64,000 bases of DNA from NCBI RefSeq assembly GCF_009389715.1, contig NW_024067666.1:475001-539000 (forward strand), written 5' to 3'. Shown here piece by piece: positions 35,019-49,150 of the stretch. The stretch's first letter is position 1. Each line of letters begins with the position of its first letter. Below the pieces are notes generated by a model. It saw only the letters and a program-made list of their open reading frames with translations. It did no database searches and had not been told where the DNA came from. A program made the translations under genes and the position numbers. The stretch comes from Phoenix dactylifera (taxonomy: Eukaryota; Streptophyta; Magnoliopsida; Arecales; Arecaceae).

Positions 35019-37910
35019 TTTTTGAAAAATAAAATCCTTCGTGACAACAGTAGTGCAACGTAGAATCCTCATCATTTGCGCGGAAATAAATGCTTAGAGA
35101 CAGAAGATGCATGGGGCGCACGTTGCTACAATTTAATGCTCGTTACTTGGGCCTCGACTTCGTAAGAGATTAGTTTCTTACTTTATTTCTTCCTCCTTCC
35201 CTCATTAAATGATATGCAAGGCTCTCTCGGTCGTTTTCTACCCATTGTACTAATAATAGCTATGCTTATCATAAATTTATGAAATTAATGAATCATGGAG
35301 GCTTGTCCTCCAATGGCTGCACCCATCTTAAGTGCACTCAACTACCAGGGTATGGTTGAGAGAGAAATGCCATTAGTGCAGCATGGAATGACGAACAGAA
35401 GACTCAAAAAATGGCTCGAAACAATTTCCTCCCACTTGAGAGTTCTATTTAGCATTCTACAATTCAATATAGATGTATGGCATTGGTCCTCCCTACCATG
35501 GTTCTTATCTAAAAATTAGATATTGCCGATTGAGAAAAAGATAGCACTTTTGTCGTTGAACTCGTTTGGTTTGCAGGAAGAGAAAGAAAAAAAAATAAAA
35601 AATAAAAATCTAATAATTGATTAAAATTTTTATAAAAAAATTGAAAAAAATAGCTTTTCCATGGTAACAAGATATCAATATTTCGTAAAAAAAAAAAAAA
35701 TTATATAGAACATGAAAAAGTTTGATAGAAATTAGAATAATTTTTTTTCCAAAAGTACATGTAAGCTTTTAGATAGAATGGAATACCTTTTTTTTCTTTC
35801 TATTAAACATATAATAGATATTTTATAAAAAAATTTCAAAAAAATAAACGTTCGACCAAACATACATAGATAACTCTATCACTTTTTCATAGTCAGCAAC
35901 ATGCAAAACCTACTTTTCCAAATATCATATTTTTAGATATTAACTCAGCTTCCAGCTGGAAAAAAATCCTCTCTGTAAACCAAACATATCTCTTTATCTC
36001 TTTAAAATTTTCCCACACAAAACTTATACTTTTGAAAATTCAATATATAAACTGTTGGAAGAAGACCACTTGTCTCACGAGCGTGGAATGAGATGGGCAA
36101 ACTGGGAATAATGAATCGGGAAGCGGCAGAATTGTATCATGGTTTGCACATCAAATCATAGTTTAAATTTATTTTCTTCCAAATTTTCGAAGATTTTTGG
36201 AATTATTCCTGACTCTTTTTCATGGTTGGAAGATTTCCCAACCATTCATGTTCATCGGAACAACAAAATATTATTTATTGTTTTACTCACAACTTGTTTT
36301 GCTTTCAAAAATCACAATTTATTCAAAAAAATATTATCACTAAAAGCAACATAATATTTCTTCCGGTTAGATGTTCTTCTCTCCCGGGAATCAAGATCTC
36401 GGCCCAGCGAAAATATTCAAAGTCACTACCGTACTTCTAACATGGCTTACTATTAAATTTGCCATGGAAAGCTGTGTATTCTTTGATGATAATTTTTCCT
36501 CGGTATAAGAGAAAAGTAGATCACCCAAACTAGCCAAATGCAAGATTTCAATTCAAATCACTGCTATGAATATTTAGTGACTTTATCAACCGAACAAGTT
36601 GACAATCTCATATGATTTTGTTGTTTGCTTTTTCTTTTTTAAAAAATTATAATTATTAAAATTCTTTCTGAACTTTGAGTTAGCTCAAGATAGATCTATC
36701 ACATTCTAATCGAAGTTACATATTTTAAATATTTTTACTTTTCTTGCATGTTTGTATTCAGAATTTCTTGGTAGGAAAGAAACATAAAATTGGATACAAA
36801 AGGATTTTAAAAAAAAATTAAGAAAGCTAAACGTCCCATGCCAATCTTTTTTCTCATTCAATGAGGAAGAATATTAGAAAAGAAAAGGAAGAAATGCTGA
36901 ACATGTTATCTACAAGTTATTAGTCATTGTGGACCAATTCACCTTGATCTTTAAGATTCAACACTTGGGTCTAGGTCAGAAAATGATCTGCTTGAGAACT
37001 TGGAACTGAAATTGGATCTGAACTCGCATTGACCGGGTTTAAAGTAAGTCAAACATTAGATGACCTGATCCCACTTAGTCCCATCGGACCTGATTCAATG
37101 AAGGAACATGAGATTTTACAAATTTCTAACCCCTCTATCACTCTCCCTATTGCCATCTATAGTTTATAAGTATTGGCTAGTCCTTATTGAAAATACCAGT
37201 AGTAACATTTAGATGAGAAGCCCAATTAAAGTTGAATCACGCCAGCCCTAGTTCACAAAATTAGTGGTAACAACCTGTAAAAATATTGTTTTTTCCCTTC
37301 TCATTCTCTTCACTTGTTATATATGCAACTATTTGTTTTCCTTTTGAACATGGAATAAATAATATACATTTCTTTTTCTTTCATTGAATCTGAACTAAAC
37401 CTGATTCAACTCTAACCCAAATGTATTGGGATGGGTTTGTGTGGTGCTTGTTCTGGTCTAAACTGAAGGATCCTGTGGGTTTAAATTTTTTCTCTCTCAT
37501 AAGAGTCTTCATCTAAAGTTATGATTCAGGAAAAAAAAGGAAAGAAAAAGAACCTGAACCAATGCTTGCCTTTGCACACGTAGGAGCCAAGATAATCTGA
37601 TTCAAGAATATGATCTACTCTCCCAATCTTCGCCGGTATCCTTTGACAAGAAAGGTGCATGAAGCAAAAATTAGTGAAATTATTGAAATGCCATTATAAA
37701 GGATTGGTGACATCAGGTAATTTGCCGGCAGAATTAAGGAAGAATATCACCTCTTTTGAATGCAGTCTTGCTCTAAGAACAACTGAAATTCTAGAATCGA
37801 ATTAGAAAAAATAAGATAAATTATCAATAAAAAAACAAACTATATTTAAAAACATGGATAAAGATGTGATCCTATTGGTTATCCTGAGACTTAATTCGTT
37901 TGCTAAGAAA

Positions 37911-37931
37911 TATATATATATATATATATAT
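37911..37931. repeat. (TA)n microsatellite
   Basis: About ten TA units followed by an interrupted TCATATATAT tail. Confidence 0.9.
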
Positions 37932-39007
37932 CATATATATCAACAACAAAAAAAGAAAATATTTTTTTGTGGGATTAAACTGAAGTGCAGTTTAGTTAAC
38001 CTCACAAATTGCCCTTACTCTCTCTCATAATCACTACCTATCTTTACCTTATATCAGTATGCCATCTTTCGGAGGAAAAGAGAGAAGGAATTTTTTATGC
38101 CTACAGGAGAATCTAGTGCCCTTTATATTCCTCCTTATTTTTGTCTCGCTTGATTTTATTCTTATTGTGAAACTATCAAAAAGAAGATTCTTGCTTAAAA
38201 ACCAGGAGCATGCATGATGTATCCATGAATTGTTGAAGCAAAACTGTGATTTTATTCCGACATAAACCCCATTCCCGCTATGAATAGCATCTCCTCTTCA
38301 GTTTCTAACTGTAGGAGAAATCTATGGGCCGGCTTGGTAGTATTCCATATTCTATAAACACCAATGGATGAAAAAAGAGCTACTATATCATCACATACTT
38401 ACCCACCAATCTCCATCCTTTGAAAACCAAAGCACCAGATAGCCCACAGGCAATTGGCCACCTTAAACTATTTCAAAGAGGCCTTTGCCCACACCTGCCT
38501 GCAAATAAAGAAGGAAAACATGTTCCTTTAAAAAGACGAACAGCCAAGGAGGCTCAAGAATATAACAATAAAAAATCATATTAAATGAGATGGGAGAGGG
38601 TAAGAGAACTACAGATGTAAGCTTATGATTGGATTCTATATCACTTACAACCAGTGGTATCACAGTGCATGAACTTATTATAGAATTATGTGATATCATC
38701 CAATGCCATTATTAGTTGGGAAGCATGTCTCCAGTTCTGGTATCAAAATAATTAATAACAATGTCATTTGAAGGCCAAAAAAAGAAGCAAGAAAGAAATG
38801 CTCGAGGAGATCTTTTCGCAGCATGAAAAGAAGCATCTACTCTGACATGCAGCCTCTCCTGATGGTTTAGATTTCAGAAAGCTATTTTCATCAAAAAAAG
38901 ATTTCAGGAAGCTAATACCCTCTCGAGTCAAAAAATATTTTGTATATGTGCCTTCTATATCTTCTGAACATCTACAGTACATGTACCATAAGAACCCTAC
39001 AACTTCA

Positions 39008-42000
39008 TTATCTTACAGCCTTGGAATGCCTTGTATGACCCTTCAGCGAGGATGATGAAGAAGAAGAAGACAGCCATGAGCGCACACTCGCAGCCTTGTC
39101 CTTGTTGAAAGCCTTCTGAACATCCTCTTTGAGCTCACAGAAGCGCCTCTGCTTGATCTTTTGCTCATCAGGTGTTCCCTTCTGGAGGTAGAGCAGATCA
39201 GGCAAATCTTCTTCGATAAACTTATCCAGCACTTGAGAACAGTGTGGAAAAAAGCACCTGCCCAGCTCCACTGTCAAGCATGCATGCAACACCCAATCAA
39301 TTATCAAGACCTTATGACTCATCAACACTGACTCTAATTTCAATGACGTTGCAAAGTCTTATAACTTTAATTACACAAATGTTGAGTTGTTATACTATGG
39401 AATGAGATGTGGTATAAAGTTGGGAATTATAAAGTGTGCTTTTTTCCTTTTCTTTTTCATCTTTTTTCCTGCTTGAAGTCAGTAGCTGCTTTAAAGGCCT
39501 AGGTAAATACTCAGGTGAAGCTAAACAAGAAAGAATTGTTTCTGTCGATAGCTGGAAACATCTGTGCAGGATTTGAATTTTTAACTCTATGCAGACAAAC
39601 AAGGCCTGGTAAATATAAAGATCGACTTAAAGTTCAGAACTTCTAATTGTAATGAAAACGACAGTTGGTGAGAGAAACCACTAGATCAAACTTACCTGTT
39701 TTAGCAAGGGCATCAACCCTTGAACATAGTCGCTTGTTTTGCATTATTGGTGTCTCATTCAGATCTACCTCCCTCAGGTTACTCGAGCTCCTTGATGCCA
39801 AATGCCCTGTGAATTCTGATGTTGTCTCTGCTTGTGTGATTTCCATGGCTACCTTGGCTTCAGTAGGGAAAAATAATCTTGCAAATACAACTAGACAGGT
39901 AGATTGATCAATGTCAGTAATCATACTAATGATATAATATGAAATTGAAATTCATATAACTCAATAGTCTAAATTAACTAAATCATCAAGCTTTGCATAT
40001 GCTATTATAGTAACTGTTAGTTCAACTACCAGTTTTAGCAAATGTAACAATCTGAATCAACAAATAAAAGCTCAGGTATGAAGGCTAACAACCTCATAAT
40101 AAATGTTTGAGACCTAAACACATGTTCTACCTGTTGGAGAATCACAGAAACAGCAGAAGAATTGAAGCACACAAAAATAGCTTCCACATCGGAAATCAGC
40201 AGATGACAGTCATAAAGACATGCATCTGAGATATCAAAACAGACACCGCAAAAATATGTACAAGTAGAACAGTTAAGAGCCTAAATCTTCATCAAAATGA
40301 GTAACCTTATATGCTGTCAAATGCCATTGATGTGGACAAATTGACAGATCAACTTCTTAACTAACCAGGCTCCCGACGGAAATTCAATCAATTCCACGCT
40401 TACTCATCCAAGAAGTAGTTGACTCAGAAATCAGATGGCATGACTATGAGCTAGCATTTAAGAGTGTCATTTTTTAATGCAAATATTGTTTGTACACACA
40501 TAATTGTACAGAAAACTGAATAGTAATTTAGTTATTAGGACATGCTTCCCATGTTTTTAAGTGCTCCTACATGAGACCCAACTCTCAAAGAACTGGAGGG
40601 AGACATGCTAAGGAAGAAAAGAAATTAAGATATTGGAATCTTCACTTTCATTTCAGAGGAACTCAAAGCATTATTACTTCAAAGTGGAGATTTGATAACT
40701 TTTTATTTTCTTCATAATGTAGCACATGCTACAAGATTTGCTAATGTGACACTATCTGGCAACTCCAACATCTGTAGTGGAGTCCCCCCCCCCCTCTTTC
40801 TGTCTCTGTCGTGAGCAGTAGAACATTGCGCATGATATTGTTGAAGCAGTAATATTAATCTAGTTAATATCCAACTTTCAAGGTCAAGATATCTAAATCA
40901 TGAACATCTTCAAAACTATTCAGTACAATAAGGACACAGTCAGATCATATATTCAGGTGGGCTTCATTATTGCAACTAGTGCAGCATTACTAGCATTGTT
41001 CTTAACCTTAATTGCAGTTGGCAAATTCCATATCATATTACAAAAATAGCTCCGTTTAGGCTACAAAAATTATGACATGGAAAATCAACAGTGCTGTCAT
41101 AGCTTAAATGACTAAATTTAGCTATTTATCATAATCATGAACAAATGTGTCATCAGACTCAAAATTCATGTCCACAGATCTGTCCAAGTTCTAGGCATTC
41201 TTGAGCATAGATACATGCAAACAAATATATTGTTTTGTTTTTGGTTGATAAAAAAGTATCTTAAAATAGTCGCAATTACCTGACACTTGGTGTTAAGAGT
41301 ATAAAAAATTTCAGCAGCATTTTGTATGCACCTACAAAATGACACCTATCATCTAATTTCAGTCAAAAGGCCGATTCAACAGAGCAAATCCTTGTCACTT
41401 TACCAGCTAAGAACATCAGAGGGATCACAGTAACCTCAGTGTTGACTCTCTATGGAGATTAACATCAAAGACAGAGACCATCTGCACTACTATATTATTA
41501 TTTTTTACAAAAAGGAATTCAGAAATTCAAAAAACAAATGGCACTAGATAATTTAATCACATCTGTTTGTGACTGTGAAACAATTTTTTTTTAAAAAAAA
41601 TGATAAATGAAAACAAAAGCAGTAGTAATAAAAGGGAAGATTTTTTTTTTTAAAAAAAAAAAACTCACCTCTGTTTTCCAGGTACAGAAGCTTCATGTGA
41701 AGGTCATCAGCCAATAATGGTAACATGACTGAGTCTTCACCACCCATGGGATTCCTCCTCATCTCTCTCTCCAGAATATCGATGCATATCCGGTCTTTAT
41801 TTGACTCATGACCCTGCTGAGTCTTTGTGTTGTAGTCTTTGGCCCTGGTTAGCCTCCTACAAATCATAGCAGCACTCTGCCCATCAGCTGTTGTTTCTGA
41901 TGCAGATGCTCCTTTGGTGAGAAGAGACACAATGACAGCTGGCTCCTTTCGCATGGCAGCCACATGGAGGGGTGTATATCCTCTATCGTTCTTTAGATTC

Positions 42001-44227
42001 ACATTAGCTGACCCCAGTTCCAACAACTCTGCCACAACTTTGGAATCACAGTAGGCAGCTGCATAGTGTAGAGCATTGGCATCATCTAAAGTGATATCCG
42101 ACTCGCTAAGAAGCAACTTTACAAGTTCAACATCATCAGAATCCAGAGCCTTGTGGATTCCTCTTATTCTTTTCTCAAGGACAGGGTCAACAGTCAAGGA
42201 ATTAGGTTCGTCAGGCTGGGCTTTGTGGCGGATCAATTTAATCTCCTCAGCAACATCATGTGGCAGCTCCTTCTCGAGAGAGATATTGTCAAGATAGGAT
42301 CTTGCCACTCTTTTCATACAGTGACCAAGCAACTGATTAAGATGTGAGTGGAAGGCAACCAGGAGGATAGGAATTACATCTTCCACAAGAGCCTTCTCAA
42401 CAAAGTTGAGAAGGCGCCGCTGTATGGATACATAACAAGTAGTCAGGAAAACAGTCTTAACACAAAGGCTATCATGATATTTTGTCAAAAAAGCAATGAA
42501 AACAATATCTTTAGCATAAAGAGTACTATGACCTAATTCATGAAAACTAACATACTAGTTTAAAATCTATAGTCATATAAGGAAAAATTTTATGTTCAAT
42601 TGATCCTTGGTACGCATTTGAAAAGCATTTGTAGGGTTAATATCAATATGAGAAATTTGAGTATAAAACAATAGATTGATTTGGCAGGAAGATGGACGGA
42701 TTACAGTTATTTGCTATGAGGGCAGTCAAAACTGGGTCCAGAATAAAGAAATGTCAGTCTAGAGTGGCATATAAATGATACTATATATAATGGGCTTCGC
42801 AGAAAATTGTCATATATAAGTTCACAGAAAATCTCTGCCACCTCATTTTAAAAAGAGCGATAGCATTTCCTAACAAAGTGGTACAAGTTTAAAACAGTCA
42901 AGAAACAAAAATTCACTTCCTACTCTTACACAGCAGTAAGTTTAAAGTATAATGGCATGATCATATCTTTTTTTGGACTAAATAAATTATTAAATTCTGA
43001 AATCAGAGAGTTTTCTCATTATATAACAGTTATCATGAGGTGTTTGTGTAAGATCTAAAGTCAAGCCTTATTCCACTCTCACAAACCATCGATACTTTCT
43101 CGTAATCATATCATCTCAATAAAAATTTTATCGTGCAATCTTAATTGTGCTATTTCTAGTTTTTATCTCGGATGCAAAAGTCAACAAAAATCCCAACATC
43201 CTCCCTTAACATGACTACATCCATTCCTCGGAATGTATGAAACTAACTAGCACGGCAGGTTCCACATAATTTGACAGATGTCAGAAGAATTCAATTTTTA
43301 TGCACATCAATACATAACAAGAATGGGGAACTAACAGTGAAGAACATGCAGCATCTAAGGGAAAATATTGAATTTGGTTCAAAAACATGTTCATGCCAAT
43401 GGATCTTATAAATCCTCCAAAATTCATGTAGATATATTCCCAAATAATAAAGCAAGGCTCAACTTGGAGATCTCTTACCTTAATCAACAGAGCTACCGCT
43501 AGGAGTCAGAAACTCATAAATTCTCATTAACCATTAAATCAAAAAAAAAAAACATCTAACTTGCAACTAATTCTATCATAGAATGACAAGATGTACGTAT
43601 AAAAAGTAAATTCTCTCGCAAATTAACCAGTGCAACATAGAATTAGGATAATAATATCAGAGCTCTTATCTAAGAAACCTGTAAAAGAGAGACCAGCTCT
43701 GGAATCTGAAACACAGACGATGCATACATCAACTCCACCGCGAAATTGACCGCAGGCCGGCAGGCATCATGAGCGCACATCGGATCCGCACACACCGATG
43801 CCTCCTGCGGAGCTGGCTTCAGCTTCCCGGTGTAAATATAGCTCAAGAAGTTGATGAAGGCCTCATACCCGACCCGGCCGCAAGGCACCAATTCACCCAT
43901 CTGGTACCTTGGCTTCCCTCCCTCCGGCCGATATCGACCGCCGCCACGGGAGAAGAGGTCGTGGAAGAACCGGCTCCTTGCCGCCAGGATGCATCGGTGG
44001 ATGCCGACCGGGGCGCCCTCGACGACGACCTCGGCATCGCTGCAGTCGAATTCGGAGTCCACGAGAAGGCGCTCAAGATTGGAGCTCAGCTTGCTGAGGC
44101 TAACGACCTCGAGGCTGGCCCCCGCTTTGGCGGCCGGCGGAGGAGCGGTGGAGACGCTGGAGTCATTAAACAGGTTGGACGAGGAGGTGGAGCTCGGAGA
44201 AGACGAGGGCTCCGCCAGATTGGCCAT
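39008..44227 (-). CDS. NPR3: NPR3/NPR4-like salicylic-acid co-receptor
   Basis: Four exons, 5' to 3': 43679-44227, 41669-42419, 39696-39890, 39008-39270. They sum to 1758 nt, 585 residues, matching Arabidopsis NPR3/NPR4 length. The start MANLAEPSSS matches that clade; an upstream TTG is not used. A BTB/POZ domain spans about 50-170, with the C2HC zinc ligands C146, C151, H153 and C156. BACK-like and ankyrin repeats are in exon 2 (LDSDDVELVKLLLSESDITLD, given here as its first part LDSDDVELVKLL; DRGYTPLHVAAMR). The NPR1-like C-terminal domain follows (RICIDILEREMRRNPM, ARLFFPTEAKVAME). VDLNETP near the end is the EAR-like repression motif of NPR3/NPR4. Family members bind salicylic acid, act as CUL3 adaptors and repress TGA-dependent defence genes. 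All introns are GT-AG. The gene looks intact. Confidence 0.95.
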
Positions 44228-46681
44228 GACTCGGTGACACTCCAACAAAAGAAAATGAAATTATATATATATTAAAAAAAAAAAAAAACCTAGAATCCCA
44301 TTGCCAAGCTAAGCTATTCCTCGACTTCAATCGAAAAAAGTCATTTTGCCGCATCCGATGCTTCCAGGAATCGATCTTTTCGGCAAACCTCCGTTCATAA
44401 AGCATCCATTCCAATCCAGAACCCCAAACACACCTAAATCTATTCCTTCAACAACATCAACCAATCTACCTACTGGCTACTGATGGAGCTCCTCGAACAG
44501 CCAGCAATTAGGGACAAAAAAAAAAAAAAAGACTTTTAGATTTGGAATTCGGTGACGGGACTTTTTGGTCGCGTTTAGATGCTGAAGTCCAGGGGTGACG
44601 CATGGGATGTCGTCACCCGGCGGTGGTAGGGATGGGTGACGTGGGTGTAGTCGAGGGGGCCGCGGCTCTCTTTGGTTTCTGGCCTCTTTATTTTAGTTTA
44701 TACTGGTTGTGGACCCAAGTATACAGAATATTGGTAAATTTAATTAAATTATTAAAAAAATTAATTATAAATAATAAATAGTGTAATAATATTTTTTTAA
44801 TTTATTAGATTTTTTACTTGTCATTAACTAATACTTGCCTAGCCATTAAAATAAGAATGATTACATAGTAAATAATCATCAAGAGACAGTAAATATGTAT
44901 AGCTATTTGCATACTTCAGTTCTTCCTGGCTGCATTGATTTTGAAGAGGTTGAATTCTTTCCACAGTTATAGCAGTGTTTTTAATGTTCCACTTCCTTCA
45001 ACATTCTTTTCTATCATCAATATTCACAGTCTATTTATTACTCCAAATAAATAGGTAATTTAAGTGGCACAAAAGATAAAAAGAAAAAACTGGAGAGGAT
45101 GAAAAGATTGGAGCTTCTTATTAGTTTTTTTAACTATTAATATATAATATTTAAAAAACAGATTAACACCTATTTTTTTGAAGAACTTTTTGCCGAATAG
45201 ATTACAACCTAGATACTTGGCACTTTTACATGCAATCCTAGTGAGAATATTAATTTTTATATTATATCGTATAAATTTTTAGAAGTTTTTCAATTAAAAT
45301 TCTATTTATTATTCTGAATATATATGCAATTTTTTATGTAAACAAAAACTGAAGGTATTTAGAACTTCTTAATTCTACAAAAATACTCGCATATGGAATC
45401 TTCTGAGACAAGAATAATAGATGGCTTTAGCTTAAGAATTTTTTTGCTAAATATATAGTAGCTGTTTGAAAAATTGATTTGGAATGTTCACATGTGAAGC
45501 TACATATTTCAAATGAGATTTGAGATCTCATAAATTTAACAATTTATCATCACCTATTAGTCTTATATAAAACTAGTCAAATAGGATTTATCATCATTTA
45601 TAATATTATAAAAGTTGAAGAAAATGAAAAAGAAACTAATCAAATGGGATTTATCATCATTTATAACATTATAAAAACTGAGAAAAATGAAGAGATTGGA
45701 GGTGGAATTATCATTATTTAATAGATGGCCTTACTAGGTACGCTTGGCAATATTCTATGCAATCTCTATATACACTTGGCAATATTATATTCGATCCATA
45801 CTGAAAAGACCAATTTTTATATTATATAATATAATCTTTTTTTCTTCTTTTAGATTTACATAAGCCTTTCTCTACTTCGAAGTTTCTACTTCGAAGTTGC
45901 GGCAAGTTCATGCAACCATGGAACAACTGTTATAATCACATTTACTTGTCACTATGGAAAGTCTCCCAAGCATTTGTCAATAACATTTTTTTCGCCCAAC
46001 TCCTAACAATTAGAGGAATTTATTGAAGAAACATGCATAATTATAAAGCAATCATATAGTCCTCATGAATAGTACTCCGAATATAGCAAGGCACTCTTGC
46101 AACAAGAATACTAGACTTTTAGCTACATGGCTTATACTTTTGCTTTAATAAACTCCTTTGCATTTCAAAGGAGATGCTAATAGACTTTTTTATTGATTTT
46201 GATGTTTGGCCAACATGTGAAATGCTCAGAACAACACCTATGGAGAAAATGGTGCCCAATCTCCATAGCTCAATTGTCCAGGCATGCATCAGATCAAGTG
46301 GCAGTGCTGCCCAACTTAGTCTTATTTTAATCGAAGTGTTACCTAACTTATTAAGAAAGGCTATTGGTGATTGTATGGGTGCATTTAAGTTAATCCTGCT
46401 GCCATTCCATACCCAAGAAATCTAACCAAGGACAAAGCTTTTTTCTTTCTTTCTTTCTTTCTTTTTATTTATTTTTTCAGAATGTTCTTAGACAATTTTG
46501 TTCAACAAACTCTTCCATGTAATTTTGAATAAAAAATAGAAGGAAAGAAGACCAAGTTACAATAAAAAAGTTTCTTTGCGAGGATTAATTTTTCAATAAA
46601 AAAGTTTACAATCGGGTCACGTGACACCTCACATCCACCCCAAAGATTAAACCAGGAAAAAAAACGGGAAAATCTCCGTGT
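44228..46681. other. NPR upstream region and intergenic AT-rich DNA
   Basis: The first 450 bp hold the NPR 5'UTR and promoter side; no clear TATA box was seen. The rest is AT-rich, with a 63-bp direct duplication at 45570-45695 (AAACTA(G/A)TCAAAT start). A plus-strand frame of 83 codons at 46174-46425 has no recognisable domain. Confidence 0.55.
45570..45695. repeat. 63-bp tandem duplication
   Basis: Two imperfect units share GGATTTATCATCATTTATAA. They start at 45570 and 45633. Confidence 0.8.
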
Positions 46682-47293
46682 TTAGCCATGAGCATTAGAC
46701 CGAATAAACTCCACGACCGCCGCCGAGACCTCCTCCGCACCGGCGGCCGCCAAGGTGGTGTCGACGACGAGCCTCGGCACGTCGCCGACATCATAAACCG
46801 TGCAGCCGCCGTACCCCTCCACCAGACTCCGGAGCTCCGCCCAGCTGGCGGGCTTGTGCCAGCCGCCGTCATCCGCCGACGCGGCGGCACCCCTCGACTC
46901 CAGGCGGCGGCGCCACTCGGCCTCGTCGGACGGCCGGCACTCCACGACGACGACACCGGCGCCGGCGCGGCGGGCCAGGTGGAGGAGGCGGTCGAGGTGG
47001 GTCCGGCGGGAGAGGGGGGAGTCGACGACGACGGTGAGGCCGAGGCGGAGCTGTGTCTCGGCCATCCGCCACAGCACCGAGTAGGAGAGGTCGTTCAGCA
47101 ACGCGGCGGCGCCGCCGGCGGAGGAAGTGGCGGCAGCGAGGGATTGCTGGACGGGGAGGGTGCAGTCGCGGACGTCGTCCTTGTCGAGGAGAGGGCAGCG
47201 GAGGGCGGCGGCGACGTCACGTGCGAGGGTGGACTTGCCGGTTCCAGGGTGACCCTTCATCGCCACGATCAACGGCCGGCATTTCTTCTCCAT
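46682..47293 (-). CDS. P-loop NTPase, AAA_33/kinase-like
   Basis: An intact intronless gene encoding 203 residues. A Walker A loop GHPGTGKST occupies 14-22. LLDKDDVRD follows at 35-43, the substrate-side acidic motif seen in AAA_33 and zeta-toxin/chloramphenicol-phosphotransferase-like kinases. A hydrophobic strand ending TVVVDSPLS (D91) is the Walker B equivalent. The Arg-rich VECRPSDEAEWRRRLESRG resembles the lid region. It probably phosphorylates a small molecule; plant members are annotated only as P-loop hydrolases. Base composition is strikingly GC-rich compared with flanking DNA, as in many monocot intronless genes. The start sits in a normal context with a CT/GA-rich leader upstream. 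Confidence 0.85.
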   Translation of the reverse strand: MEKKCRPLIVAMKGHPGTGKSTLARDVAAALRCPLLDKDDVRDCTLPVQQSLAAATSSAGGAAALLNDLSYSVLWRMAETQLRLGLTVVVDSPLSRRTHLDRLLHLARRAGAGVVVVECRPSDEAEWRRRLESRGAAASADDGGWHKPASWAELRSLVEGYGGCTVYDVGDVPRLVVDTTLAAAGAEEVSAAVVEFIRSNAHG

Positions 47294-47665
47294 CTGTCTC
47301 CAGTCTCCACCCTTTACCCCTCTCTTTCTCTGAGTATCTATCTGGCTTTATTCCACCCACTCTCCCCTTCTTTAGCGTCCACCGCACAAAAAAAAAAGAA
47401 CGGGTTTTGCGAGAGAGTTTTAAATGATATTCTGTTTCAGCCGTCCACCAACCTTTTACCGGCTAAGATTTGTTGAGACATTAATATATGGTGCAGTATC
47501 AAGATGGCTAAGATTAGCATTTGGTTGGGGAATAAAGCAGATATAAGACCTGGAATAAGTCTCTGTCAGACAATTAGAAAGCAGGCATAAGTAGAGAATA
47601 GTTATACCATGCAAATTTATTCATATCAGGCATAATTATTCTAAGAAATAGCTGTCATAACCTAG

Positions 47666-47705
<40 letters not shown>

Positions 47706-49150
47706 TTTATAACTTAGTTTATTTTTTTTATAAATAAAAAATTAATTCAAAAACTATTCTAAAAATTGGAGCTGAATAAAAATTTAAACAATTCATGACA
47801 TAATTGTAGACATAATACTCGAGCATGCCATTATTTACATAGACTTGAGCTTGTTTGTATACCTTATGCAATATGTGTTAACACAAGCAAGGATCAAGTG
47901 AAGATAAAATGGGATTTGGAGTCAATATATGTCTTCAGGAGTGCAAAGTGAGGTCGCACAACTCGAGCAGCTTCCTTTCTTAAATTTTGTTGTAAGCTGC
48001 CCCACCTACAAACATCTACTGCATATGAGAGTGTTGATCATGGGTCAGGCTTAGGCACAGAAAAAGTCGAATTTTAAATAAGCCCAGCCTGAAATTCGAT
48101 AAAAAATGAATAGAATTTCGACATTTCGGCCTAGAGCCCGGCCTGTGATCAGCTATATGCATGAGCAACTTCAAGCTTCCATGTTTCCTGGTTTCTTATA
48201 ATGCACATAACATGGTCCAGCATTCATGTACACACCACCTGCTTATGCAAAGCACTGACCAGAGAACATCTCTATATGGCTGGAGCATCCCATGAACACA
48301 AGGTTCATAATTTGAGAGGAGTGCAGATGATTCCAATTGAAAACAGTCATTCAAACAATCTTCATAGACATGTCTAAATCAAGCTTTAGCCAAAAAATTT
48401 CTAGGTTAATAAATAGTTAAATACCATATTAAAAAATCACCTAGACAGGAGAAACATTTTATAAAAACTAGCCTAATGAAGGAATAATAAATACATAGTA
48501 TTCTGCAAGTATTTCTTCTTTTTTTTCCAAATGAAATTAGTCCAGCTGAAATCAACAATTGCCCTGTTCTTTCTTCTGGTCCTTTCTGTTTCAGTACTTT
48601 GTTCTTTCCTTCATGAGATGGTCAAAGTCTCCATATCTGTTAGCAAACCTTGCAAAGATGTAGATCATGTCACTGCATCAACAAATTGATTAGTGTTAGA
48701 GATCCCAGCACTTTCTCAAATAAGGTGGACAGCTCGACCAACTTCACAATGTAAGACCTTTAGCATGCTGCCACAAAACATTCTTGACCGACGCAATCAA
48801 AATCACCAGATCAGTAGAATACAAGCAAGATAGGGAAAAACCAATTGCTATACAATACGACACACTGGTGAATCAATGTCAAAGGCAATCGCTTATGTTG
48901 CAGCATGCAAGTCTCCTGAACAACTTAAAGCATTTACCATAACCATGTTCCTTCAATCATTGATGCTGAATTAAGTCCTGCTGTACCTCAGAAGATAACC
49001 AAAGAGATTCATCAGATATGGTGGAATAATCCATTGCTGAGCCTTAGACTTATCCAATTTTACATCCTGTGGATCCCTCAAAGGGGCCTAGGCATCAAGC
49101 CAATATATTCGAAAATGACTAAAATGGGCCTAAGACCTATAACTTCCTTC
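47294..49150. other. Intergenic region between kinase-like gene and helicase
   Basis: Kinase 5'UTR and promoter side at the left, then AT-rich sequence with a TA microsatellite (47668-47703), then the presumed helicase 3'UTR side. No gene seen. Confidence 0.55.
47668..47703. repeat. (TA)n microsatellite
   Basis: About 18 TA units. Confidence 0.95.

Larger units (their letters stand above)
34081..39007. other. AT-rich intergenic region
   Basis: No gene supported. Notable are a 48-bp AT palindrome near 34994, several TA microsatellites, and from about 38.4 kb the presumed 3'UTR side of the NPR gene. The short frames here match nothing recognisable. Confidence 0.6.

Noticed and set aside
46174-46425. 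83-codon plus-strand frame
   Set aside because: No recognisable domain, AT-rich context, no splice or promoter support.
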